64,000 bases of DNA from contig RKQB01000002.1 of assembly GCA_003797895.1 (NCBI GenBank), forward strand, positions 497,354 to 561,353, given 5' to 3'. The position numbers and the translations under genes were made by a program. Below the pieces are notes generated by a model. It saw only the letters and a program-made list of their open reading frames with translations, was not told the DNA's origin and did not search any database. Position 1 is the first letter of the stretch. The number at the start of each line of letters is the position of its first letter. Source of the stretch: Cyclobacteriaceae bacterium YHN15 (lineage in GTDB: Bacteria > Bacteroidota > Bacteroidia > Cytophagales > Cyclobacteriaceae). Below are positions 1 to 8,217 of the stretch, piece after piece.

Positions 1-2311
1 TATTGATATGCAGCCCGCTGGACACTTTCTTTTTCTCTTTTTGAACTGACTTGCCTTTTTGGAAGGAATAGTTCAATGTAAGCCATAAAGGTAACCTGGA
101 CATGCTGATCTGCCCGATAGATCTTTGGTAAAACTGACCTCCCCATGTCTCCAATCCAGAGTAGGTAAATCGCCGGGAAAAAGGCAGTGCAGATGTCAGC
201 CCTACTTTCCACTGATTGCCCAGTTTTTTCTCCCCTGCAACAAAATACAAAGGACCACTGAAAAAATCAGATTGTATATCATTGACAGGTGAAAGGTACC
301 TGAACCGAAGGGTAAGGGTAATATCTTTTTCCAATGCCAACATGCCGGACAATCCAGTTTCAATGGCCAAGCGGTCATTTACCGGAAAGGCCGCTGATTT
401 ATTCCCAACTCCCCTACTGTGGAAAATCCTGACCATATGGTTGATTGAAACCAATTTACCCAAACGCATGGTACCACTGGATTGCAAGCCCGTCTGATAC
501 AAATCTCCCAGGTTGGCATAAGTAACCTCCATCAGCCCTGCAGTATTGATCCGATGAAGGCTGTTAATCATGTTGCTTCTTTTTTCAAAGAACAAAGCAT
601 TCATCAACATCAGGTTGCCCGTATTCCAGGTATGTTCCAGATTGGCCTGATGGTGGATATATGGCATTAAATTCTGATTTCCAAAAGAAAGGGTGTAAGG
701 GTCCAAAAAGGTTTCAAAGTTGTTCAATTGATGGAATAAAGGATACACCATCCCTGACCGGAAAAAGAACCTCGCAGAATGTCTTTCATTCCAAATATAT
801 CCGATTCTTGCATTCGGTAGAAAATATAAATTATTGTTTTCTTCTTCCTGATTCACTGTTTGAATTTGAATATACTCGGCCCTGATGCCCAATTCCCCAT
901 CAAATACATCCTTTTTCCAATTTATCGAACTATAAAGTGCCTGGATCCTGCTGCTAAAATCAAAGCTGCTTTCATGACCATTCCCAAATTCCTGTTGCTG
1001 AAGCTGAAAGCCTGATGACACCCGCATTCCTGGAATTATCCCTGTTCTGAAATCAACCCTCAAATTGGAAACCTCTTGTTCGGGTTGGATAGGATTGACA
1101 AAACTTTCCTCTTCATGATAGAAGGTTAAAAAATTTTCTCCTTTCAATCGGCTATGGGTCAAGTCCAATGTAATACCCTGTCCTTTTTCCGGATCAAATT
1201 CATGCTGAAGATAAAGAGCTGTTGTCAAAGACCTGTTATTATCTATCTCCTGCCTTTGGGCAGTCCATGGATCGATTTGATTTTTTTGAAGTTTGATATC
1301 CCCATTATGGGTTTCTGAAAACCAGCTTGCAGACAGATAGCCATGAACCAATGTGTTTGGACCAAGGGCATATTCTAATCCTTGGTGAAAAGTGTGGGAA
1401 AGGCTTCTCTGTCGGGTTTTTTGGTCCAACAGGATTTTATCCTCTTCAAAAATCTCCCGGACATAACTTTGATTCACATCAAAAATACTGAAGGCTCCAT
1501 TGTAACTGGTATAGATATGAAATTTTGGAGAATAAAATGACAGGCTTGCTGTGGGGAAACTGTAGATTTCTTTGCGAGAAACAGGTAATTCCCCATATAC
1601 CATTCCTGAAAAACCGCTTTCCCGTTCTACCAATAGGATATGGATGACCGCATCAGCATCCGCTGCAAATCTGGCCGAGGGATTCAAAATCACCTCAATC
1701 TTATCAATTTGCTCAGCCCGTAACTGCTGCACATAACTATGTTCCCTTTCAGCCCCATTGACAAAAATCAGAACCTTGGTTTTGCCACCTATCCGGATAC
1801 TTTGGTTAAAATCCACAAATACTCCGGGTATTAAGTTCAGGATATCCATGCCAGTATTGGAAGCAGCCACATGTTGCCTGTTGATCAAAAAGACAGCTTT
1901 TTCGCCCTCTGTACTTCCGGCAACTTTTTCACCTTCCACTACCAAGGTTTCCAAAAGCATTTCCGCTTCTTGGATATAAACCTTTCCCACATTTAAGCTT
2001 CCGGAAGTTCCCATAGGGAAAATAAGGTTTTCAAAACCCATGTAACTGAATTTCAAAAAGGAAGGATTATCCATAGTAAAAGGTAACTGAAAATAACCAT
2101 GGATATCCGTATTTGTGCCGGCTATAAATACTGAATCCGGAAGTTGGTACATGGCTACATTGGCGAAAGGAACAGGCTCTTTATTGGAAGCATTCAGCAA
2201 AGTGCCAGTCATTTTTTCTGTAGACTGTGCTTTGGTTTGAGCAGAAATAGCCAAGATGGTACAGAAGATGACCATCGCTAAATGTAAAGGTAAAATGGCT
2301 TGTGCTTTCAT
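1..2311 (-). CDS. Outer-membrane beta-barrel (TonB-receptor-like) protein, 3' end outside window
   Basis: The frame opens with ATG at 2311 and stays open to base 1, so about 770 residues are visible and the C-terminus is missing. The first 29 residues form a signal peptide (MKAQAILPLHLAMVIF..., cleavage probably after AQ-T-KAQ). A carboxypeptidase-regulatory-like domain follows (residues about 33-115, with TGTLLNASNKEPVPFANV), then a plug-like region with NLIPGVFVD and IRIGGKTKVLIFVNG, then a long beta-barrel. This order is typical of Bacteroidota outer-membrane beta-barrel family proteins related to TonB-dependent receptors. The substrate cannot be told from sequence. No SusD partner is visible. 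It lies 240 bp downstream of the LytTR regulator on the same strand, which may or may not control it. Confidence 0.8.
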   Translation of the reverse strand, partial: MKAQAILPLHLAMVIFCTILAISAQTKAQSTEKMTGTLLNASNKEPVPFANVAMYQLPDSVFIAGTNTDIHGYFQLPFTMDNPSFLKFSYMGFENLIFPMGTSGSLNVGKVYIQEAEMLLETLVVEGEKVAGSTEGEKAVFLINRQHVAASNTGMDILNLIPGVFVDFNQSIRIGGKTKVLIFVNGAEREHSYVQQLRAEQIDKIEVILNPSARFAADADAVIHILLVERESGFSGMVYGELPVSRKEIYSFPTASLSFYSPKFHIYTSYNGAFSIFDVNQSYVREIFEEDKILLDQKTRQRSLSHTFHQGLEYALGPNTLVHGYLSASWFSETHNGDIKLQKNQIDPWTAQRQEIDNNRSLTTALYLQHEFDPEKGQGITLDLTHSRLKGENFLTFYHEEESFVNPIQPEQEVSNLRVDFRTGIIPGMRVSSGFQLQQQEFGNGHESSFDFSSRIQALYSSINWKKDVFDGELGIRAEYIQIQTVNQEEENNNLYFLPNARIGYIWNERHSARFFFRSGMVYPLFHQLNNFETFLDPYTLSFGNQNLMPYIHHQANLEHTWNTGNLMLMNALFFEKRSNMINSLHRINTAGLMEVTYANLGDLYQTGLQSSGTMRLGKLVSINHMVRIFHSRGVGNKSAAFPVNDRLAIETGLSGMLALEKDITLTLRFRYLSPVNDIQSDFFSGPLYFVAGEKKLGNQWKVGLTSALPFSRRFTYSGLETWGGQFYQRSIGQISMSRLPLWLTLNYSFQKGKSVQKEKKKVSSGLHIN

Positions 2312-2551
2312 CTGTTTTCTTGTTTAATTTCAAAGGTCAGATGGAATCTCGCCCAGATAACTTATTCCCTTTTTAGTACTGTTACATGTTGGGCTCGATT
2401 TCATGGCCTTTTGATCCTTTAGGTGTACAGAACAAAGGAAGTGAAGGCTTTTGAAAGGGCCGAAAAAGTGGTATAGATGCCAATTTTTTGGGTTGAGGAG
2501 CAAGAAAACCTACTGACTTGTTACCAGAAGCAAGAATTTGTGCCGAATGGT

Positions 2552-3415
2552 TTAGCGGAATTGGGTAAACTTTTCTTCGAATTCTTTGACTTTATTACGA
2601 GAAACCGGAATTTCCAGATCCAAGCCATTCAGACGCAGGTGGTATCCCAATGAGTTGCCTTTTTTATGCGTGATTTTTTTGAGATTGACCAAAAAAGCAC
2701 GGTGAACTCTCAATAGACATCCATGGGTTTTGAGCTGTTCCTCAATTTCATTCATGCTGTTACGAATGATTTTTTTCTGAAGCTTGCCATCCTGAAACAA
2801 ATAAAACACCACATAATTCCCCTCAGAGCTGATACAAAGGAGTTCAGACAAATAAAACGCTAATGACTCCTTTTTGAGTTTGGAACTGATATTGACAATT
2901 GGCTCATCCATTGGCTTTTCTGAAGGGATACGTTTGAAAAATTCCTCCTTAATGGGCAAAGTACTGAACCAAAATGTGGCGTGTATGAGGCTGAAGAAGA
3001 AGTAAGGCAAAAAGCAGATGAATACTGAATATTTGAAAGAATCCAGAAATGTGGAAAGATTCCACCGATCTGCTGCCGGTTCCAGCAGAAATGCACCAAA
3101 ATATATGGCCACGCCCATCGCGAATAGAACAATAGCAAAAGACAACAATTCCTTTTGAATGGTCCAGGAACTATCATTTTTACGGATAACTGGATGAATA
3201 AACCAAGCAGTAACTGAAAAAACTGCTCCGCCGACCAGCAATCCATAGACTATCAGTTTTCCGATAAAAATCCACTCCTCCTCTTCTCCTGTCGCAAAAG
3301 GAGTGTATATGAACGTAAACAAAAACCCGAAAACGGTAACAGCCACAAAAGCCACCCAAGGTTTTTGGAGTAAAAGGTTTTGGGGTATTTCTTTTTTCAG
3401 CCAGTCGGAAAGCAT
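2552..3415 (-). CDS. Membrane-anchored LytTR-family DNA-binding regulator
   Basis: The 287-residue protein has four predicted membrane helices in its N-terminal half (around residues 20-42, 50-75, 88-112 and 128-150). Its C-terminal LytTR DNA-binding domain covers about residues 185-285, with the typical segments LLCISSEGNYVVFYL, KIIRNSMNEIEEQL, LLRVHRAFLVNL and ISRN-like VSRNKVKEF. It has no receiver domain, so it is not a classical response regulator. LytTR proteins fused to membrane domains are common orphan regulators in Bacteroidota. The target and signal are unknown. The gene is single, 145 bp from the next gene upstream on the same strand. Confidence 0.85.
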   Translation of the reverse strand: MLSDWLKKEIPQNLLLQKPWVAFVAVTVFGFLFTFIYTPFATGEEEEWIFIGKLIVYGLLVGGAVFSVTAWFIHPVIRKNDSSWTIQKELLSFAIVLFAMGVAIYFGAFLLEPAADRWNLSTFLDSFKYSVFICFLPYFFFSLIHATFWFSTLPIKEEFFKRIPSEKPMDEPIVNISSKLKKESLAFYLSELLCISSEGNYVVFYLFQDGKLQKKIIRNSMNEIEEQLKTHGCLLRVHRAFLVNLKKITHKKGNSLGYHLRLNGLDLEIPVSRNKVKEFEEKFTQFR

Positions 3416-3560
3416 AGGATAGACAAGTATAACCCTTTAACAAGTAAAATAATAACCCGACACAATCAAACCAAACAGAATACTGTAAATAATGGGTTCT
3501 AGAATGATGTAGGAAACAAAGTGGCCGACAAAAAAATCAGACTGAATTTTAGGTAAAGGA

Positions 3561-4385
3561 TCATGAAACTTTATTCTTTTTAATAGACAGCAATGCTATA
3601 ATCCCTATTCCCAATATCAGGAACTCTAAGATCCAAAAATGCACTTGGAAAACATCCGTTGCCATGATTATGCTTGGAAACAACGGTATAAAGGCATTGG
3701 CAGTGCCATGTGCCACCAATGCGGACATTGGCTTATTTTTGGAGGCTTTGACAACCCAAGAGAAGAAAAAAGACATGCCAATACAACCGATCAGAAAGGC
3801 CGGGAAAGGCATATAGGTTTGAAAAGAATCCTCAATGAACCAAAGTGGAACATGCCAAAACGCCCATATAGTCCCTAACAATATATTTCCGTACCAAAGC
3901 CCAAACTTGGATTCCAAAAAAGGGAGAATATAACCTCGCCAACCTATTTCTTCTTGCCCACCACCAAAGAAGATCATCAAAAGCCAATAAATGGGGAAAA
4001 CCAAAATTGTCGGCAAAAGCATGGTAAATCTCTCAAATCCAAAAAAACCTGGAATATACCAGGCTAAGAAGTTGGCCAGGCCTAATCCAACAATAATAAT
4101 CAACCAGACTTTCCAGCCAAAATCGATAGCGAGAAAGGTTTTTAGAAAGGGTTTGACGGCTGACTTTCCCTCCAGGGTTCTGATAGCATAGAGAGCTCCT
4201 ATGCCAGGTCCAAATGCGCCCAATAGAATGACGGGCATTCTTAAACTACTTCTCAAGCTGTCATTCCATTCCCATATTCCCAAACCTGCCAAAACAAAAG
4301 GAAGCCAAAGCAACCAAGACCATAAAAAAGTCAGCAGAAAGAAGCGCAGAGGAATAGGTTTGTTATTTATAGGTTGAGAAATCAT
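3561..4385 (-). CDS. CPBP family intramembrane metalloprotease (first of overlapping pair)
   Basis: This 274-residue polytopic membrane protein carries the CPBP/Abi (CAAX protease) signature: the Glu-Glu-x3-Arg motif in GGQEEIGWRGY (E145, E146, R150) and a second metal-binding motif in AFWHVPLW (H178). About seven hydrophobic segments are visible. Family members cleave membrane or prenylated substrates or act in peptide immunity; the substrate here is unknown. The start codon overlaps the stop of the upstream CPBP gene by four bases (ATGA type), so the two genes are very probably co-translated. Confidence 0.85.
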   Translation of the reverse strand: MISQPINNKPIPLRFFLLTFLWSWLLWLPFVLAGLGIWEWNDSLRSSLRMPVILLGAFGPGIGALYAIRTLEGKSAVKPFLKTFLAIDFGWKVWLIIIVGLGLANFLAWYIPGFFGFERFTMLLPTILVFPIYWLLMIFFGGGQEEIGWRGYILPFLESKFGLWYGNILLGTIWAFWHVPLWFIEDSFQTYMPFPAFLIGCIGMSFFFSWVVKASKNKPMSALVAHGTANAFIPLFPSIIMATDVFQVHFWILEFLILGIGIIALLSIKKNKVS

Positions 4386-5137
4386 AGAAATATCCTGTCA
4401 GAGAGAACCAATACCACATGCGTGAAAATATGGGCCAGGAAGGCACTTTCCAAGCCTTTTTTCCAATAAAGCCATCCGAAAACAAGACCTCCTATGGAGT
4501 TGCCTATCAGGACATAACTTATCAGGATTATACTTGGACTTTCCACAACCTGAAAAACGATAGGGAAATGGCCTACCGCAAAAAGAAGGGTGGATACGAT
4601 AATCCCAATCCAATACACAGCTGGCTTGGTCCCCTTAAGCAACTTAGAACTCAGCCAAACAATAAGCGTCATCAAACCATATCGCATAAATATTTCTTCC
4701 GTAATCCCACCGTATAAAAACCTTGCTGCAAGTGTGAGATTAAGAGAACTGTTCAGGAGTTCAAATTCTGTTGGAGAAATGTACCTGTAAAGGCCGAGAA
4801 TACTGAGTATCATACCAGCAATAATTCCACCAAAAATTCCAAAAAGGAGTATGTCATGAAGTTTAGGAGCCTCGGACTTAATGCCTACAAACTTCTCAAT
4901 AACCGGAACACTTAGGTTTACTTGTTGGTAAAGGGAAGTACCTGCAATTACTGCTACAATCAAAATGATGGTAGGGTTGATCAATACCAACAGCTTAATT
5001 TGAAATGGCGTAAACCGGTCCTCCAATACCGATACAATTTCCTCCGGCAAAGGAAGATCCGTGGTCAAGATGGACAACATACCCAACATCCCAAGGAAAA
5101 ATAAGACAAAAGCTAGGTAAATCTTTTTTTTATTCAT
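4382..5137 (-). CDS. CPBP family intramembrane metalloprotease (second of pair)
   Basis: This 251-residue membrane protein has the CPBP motif TEEIFMRYG (E147, E148, R152), a second conserved histidine in FAVGHFP (H190) and a third candidate in FLAHIFTHV. The N-terminus is one hydrophobic helix (residues 7-26) and is followed by several more. It is the first gene of a two-gene unit with the CPBP gene at 3561-4385 and overlaps it by four bases. The two proteins share only the family motifs, so they are not a recent duplication. Four 10-bp-spaced GATATT repeats lie about 45 bp upstream of the start. Confidence 0.83.
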   Translation of the reverse strand: MNKKKIYLAFVLFFLGMLGMLSILTTDLPLPEEIVSVLEDRFTPFQIKLLVLINPTIILIVAVIAGTSLYQQVNLSVPVIEKFVGIKSEAPKLHDILLFGIFGGIIAGMILSILGLYRYISPTEFELLNSSLNLTLAARFLYGGITEEIFMRYGLMTLIVWLSSKLLKGTKPAVYWIGIIVSTLLFAVGHFPIVFQVVESPSIILISYVLIGNSIGGLVFGWLYWKKGLESAFLAHIFTHVVLVLSDRIFL

Positions 5138-5180
5138 ATTACTTGCGGTTCTTAAACATTAAACTTTGATTATGAGAAAA

Positions 5181-5220
5181 GATATTGGTGGATATTCATG
5201 GATATTGGCGGATATTATTT
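5181..5220. repeat. Four GATATT motifs at exact 10-bp spacing
   Basis: Four 10-bp units, GATATTGGTG, GATATTCATG, GATATTGGCG and GATATTATTT, follow one another without a gap. GATATT is constant and sits on one face of the helix. The array lies between the alpha/beta hydrolase gene and the start of the CPBP pair (5137, leftward), so it could be a regulatory site of that pair. A chance short tandem repeat is equally possible. Confidence 0.5.
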
Positions 5221-5228
5221 AAGAATTA

Positions 5229-6032
5229 TTACTTTCCTGGGTATAGGCCTTCCAGAAACTGGCTCAGAGCCTGATTAAATGCCTCCGGATTGTCCTGATT
5301 GGCGATATGATTGGCATGGGGTATTTCAACACATTGGCTCAGCGGTTCATTTTTATGCCATTTTTTGGAAGCATTTCTAATGAAGAACAAATCCTTTTGG
5401 CCATAAATCAGCAATAAAGGCACTTTTTTGGTCGATGAAGAAGGGTCGATTAGGTCATAGCACATATCGGCAGTTATTTGCAGCGCAAACTTTTTTCCGG
5501 TATTCTTCATGGTGGCAGACAAATATTCCTGAACTCCTTTCTTTACTGCCCGATGTTTTCCAAACAAATTGCAAAAGGTATTTTCCGGTAACAGATTAAT
5601 CAAGAAGATAAAGATTGGAACCAAAACTTTAGCCCATTTACCCACATGGGACTTCAATTCAATGCCTGGAGCATGTATGACTGCTTTTACTTTATCGGGA
5701 TAGCCAAACTGAAAATGTTGCACAATCAGACTCCCCAATGACTGCCCCACCAAAATGGCCTCTTTTATACCGAATTCCTCCATCAGTTCATTCAAGCAAT
5801 CTGCAGCCATTGTGGTAAACCTTTTGTTATAATTTTTCAAAGTGGATCCGCCATGTCCCGGTAAATCCCAAACCAAGATCCTATAACCCATTTTCAAAGA
5901 TTCAACCTGTTCGTCAAAGCTTTGGTGGTCCATACCAACCCCATGGATAAAAACAAGGATTGGGGCATTCTCAGCCCCTGTCAATTCAAAATTTATTTCC
6001 CCGTATGTGCTTGAAAATGATTCTTTTTTCAT
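5229..6032 (-). CDS. Alpha/beta-fold hydrolase
   Basis: The 267-residue protein shows the alpha/beta hydrolase layout: oxyanion motif HGVGMD (residues 30-35), DLPGHG (56-61), nucleophile elbow GQSLGS with S98, acid D214 in YGQKDLFF, and catalytic His near H242 in HANHIANQDNPE. There is no signal peptide, so it is probably cytoplasmic. The substrate cannot be assigned; relatives include esterases, lactonases and C-C hydrolases. It precedes the CPBP genes on the same strand with a gap of about 90 bp. Confidence 0.82.
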   Translation of the reverse strand: MKKESFSSTYGEINFELTGAENAPILVFIHGVGMDHQSFDEQVESLKMGYRILVWDLPGHGGSTLKNYNKRFTTMAADCLNELMEEFGIKEAILVGQSLGSLIVQHFQFGYPDKVKAVIHAPGIELKSHVGKWAKVLVPIFIFLINLLPENTFCNLFGKHRAVKKGVQEYLSATMKNTGKKFALQITADMCYDLIDPSSSTKKVPLLLIYGQKDLFFIRNASKKWHKNEPLSQCVEIPHANHIANQDNPEAFNQALSQFLEGLYPGK

Positions 6033-6118
6033 TTTTTAAAACTTATGATTAATCGTCTCCAAAATTTTCTTTAGACGGGTATTAAATCCCTCATTGCATT
6101 CAATATGTTACACCTTAG

Positions 6119-7180
6119 TTATAACATACTTTTAATGGTCTTTACTATCAAGCCTGTAGCCTTTCTGTGGCCACTTCCATTGATCTGATTGGTTGCCCCG
6201 CAGAAATACAGGTCTGTTTTGGGATTATAAAAAGCGAAAGTGCCCGTCTGTCCCCAAAAACCCAAAATTTCCCCAGGATATTTGATAGGGGAAAATATCC
6301 AGGGAATCCAAAGTTTCTCCAATCCTACCCCAAAAAGGAACAGTCCCGGGGGAGGTAATATCATCCTCCACTGTTTCATGGACTCAATCTTATCTTTTGG
6401 AAAAAAGACGCCGGAAAAAAATGCTTTAAGGAAAACCATTACCTCATCGACAGTAGATACAATCCCACCCTCCGGCCCTATCGAGGCCATGTATTTTGGC
6501 AACCATAATTTCTTGGCACCATAGTAAAAAGGTGCCGGATCGGTATCTGAAGTGTCCTCATAAACATAAGTATTCTTCAGTTGGAGGGGCTCAAAAATAT
6601 AAGTTTTCATCACCTCTTGGATGGATTTTCCGGTCACTTCTTCAATTATTTTGCCCAATAGCTGATAATTGGAATCAGAATAAGCAGCTTTGGTTCCCGG
6701 CTTAAAATTTGGTTTTAGTTTCTTGATCAGAGAAATAGTCCTTGACAAAGGCCATGCTTCATCTTTTCCTTCCAGGAGTTCATCTGCTGATGTCCTTCCA
6801 TTTTCCTGTTTGTGAAAAAAATAATCCGGAATTCCTGAGGTGTTGCTAATCAAATGCCGTACTGTAAGTTGACCTGAGTAGTCCACTCCTTTGAGCACAT
6901 GTAGACCCTCAGAATAATCCACTGGTAAATGACTGTTGATTTTGTCTTCCAAGCTTAACTTTCCCTCCTCAATAAGTTTCATCATAATGACGGTGATGTA
7001 CATTTTGGTTACGGAGGCAATAAAATACCGGTCTTCAACCTGCATACCTCCTGCAGCGCCGGACCAGGAAATGCTGCCATCACCATTTTCCACCTTCATC
7101 GCCACACTGAAAATATTTTTACTATCAACCATTTTTTTAATGGATTGGTCCAAGGATGCTGGATTGAGATTTTTTGGCAT
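6119..7180 (-). CDS. Class C beta-lactamase-related serine hydrolase
   Basis: This 353-residue protein belongs to the serine beta-lactamase/D-alanyl-D-alanine carboxypeptidase fold. The catalytic Ser-x-x-Lys is SVTK (S56, K59), followed by the usual EEGKLSLEDKI. The second motif is YSD (Y167) in AAYSDSNYQLLGKII, where many relatives have YSN. An HTSGIPDY-like segment reads SNTSGIPDY. No clear signal peptide is present, unlike true AmpC enzymes, so an intracellular or atypical location and an esterase or peptidase role are more likely than drug resistance. Confidence 0.8.
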   Translation of the reverse strand: MPKNLNPASLDQSIKKMVDSKNIFSVAMKVENGDGSISWSGAAGGMQVEDRYFIASVTKMYITVIMMKLIEEGKLSLEDKINSHLPVDYSEGLHVLKGVDYSGQLTVRHLISNTSGIPDYFFHKQENGRTSADELLEGKDEAWPLSRTISLIKKLKPNFKPGTKAAYSDSNYQLLGKIIEEVTGKSIQEVMKTYIFEPLQLKNTYVYEDTSDTDPAPFYYGAKKLWLPKYMASIGPEGGIVSTVDEVMVFLKAFFSGVFFPKDKIESMKQWRMILPPPGLFLFGVGLEKLWIPWIFSPIKYPGEILGFWGQTGTFAFYNPKTDLYFCGATNQINGSGHRKATGLIVKTIKSML

Positions 7181-7402
7181 ATTTAAACTTGATTTAGGTT
7201 TTCTTTGCCCTGAGCAAATAAGGGATTTCTCTTGTGTATTTGAGCGGTGTTCGCTGTTTGTATGTAATCCAAAAACCGGTTAAAAGCAATTAAACCCAAA
7301 TATCAACTATGGCTAGCTATCTGGAGCGTAAACCTCTCCCATGAATAAAAATATACCCAAGTATCTGGATTTGCAAATTCCAAAAAAAAGAAAGGGAAAA
7401 GC

Positions 7403-7857
7403 CTACCACTTACCCAACAAAAGAATAAGTGTCAAAGGAATTAGCCTATAAAAGACCTCTATTTCAAAAGCCCCTGAGAAGAATAAAAAAATAGAATACG
7501 GAAATGGTTGCAGGAAAGTCGGTAATTCAGTGTAAGGCTCTGGATGAAGCATTACTTTAATTACCAAAATGTCAAGTATTCCAAATATTGCCCCAAAAAA
7601 GCAGGTTTAATAAGTCGTTTTCTTATAGAAACACTCAGATCCCAAAAGTTGGGGAGATTTGCTTTGGATTGAAGAAACAAAAAAGGAATTCCCAAAAGCA
7701 TAATTAACAAATTCTGGTAGTCCCAAACCCGCAAAAAAGAATGGCTATTTCTAATGGCATTTCCATATAAAATACCAATGACCGCTATTAGCATAAACAG
7801 GAAATAAATAAGGAGATTATATTTTATCCTTGTTGTGCCATTTTTATTTATCTCCAT
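7403..7857 (-). pseudogene. Frameshifted CPBP-like membrane protein
   Basis: The frame opening at 7857 (MEINKNGTTRIKYNLL...) gives two hydrophobic segments and then stops at 7561. If one base is added in the homopolymer run at 7591-7600 (CCCCAAAAAA on the plus strand), translation continues as FLGAIFGILDILVIKVML and on to FEIEVFYRLIPLTLIL before a stop at 7403. The segment EIEVFYR resembles the EExxxR motif of CPBP proteases. The product would still lack the second metal-binding half. I read this as a decayed CPBP gene with a frameshift and 3' truncation; a sequencing error in the homopolymer cannot be excluded. Confidence 0.5.
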
Positions 7858-7887
7858 AAAATCAGTTGGTAATCATATGACCCTATG

Positions 7888-8217
7888 TTACTTCAAGAAT
7901 ATTGAATGTTCGGTTTGCGAAAAACCAATTATTTTTTTTAAGCAAATTCCGTTATTTTCTGTCAGTACGATGGGTTCTTTATCTGTAACCACTATGGTAT
8001 GCTCATGTTGAGCCATAAACCCTCCCCCTAATATACATCCAAGACCCGGTGGCCGAGCTTGTCTGTACCAAGCAGGCTTGCCGATGCCCAATAATTGATA
8101 CGTGTAACATTCCGAATAGTCAGATTTCCAAAATTCAAAAAATGTTTCTACGACCCAAACAAACCTGTGGTCTGAGCAATCTGAAAAATCCATTAGATCA
8201 CAAATAATTAACCTCAA
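7888..8217 (-). pseudogene. Possible methionine aminopeptidase C-terminal remnant
   Basis: A 109-codon frame contains FMAQHEHTIVVTDKEPIVLT near its end. This matches the C-terminal strand of type I methionine aminopeptidases (pattern AQxEHTxxVTxxxPxxLT, including the metal-ligand Glu of EHT). The sequence before it shows none of the rest of the M24 fold, such as HxxGH, so the gene is at best a fragment. It may be a remnant left by recombination or a small unrelated ORF. The first part of the frame is probably not a genuine N-terminus. Confidence 0.35.
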
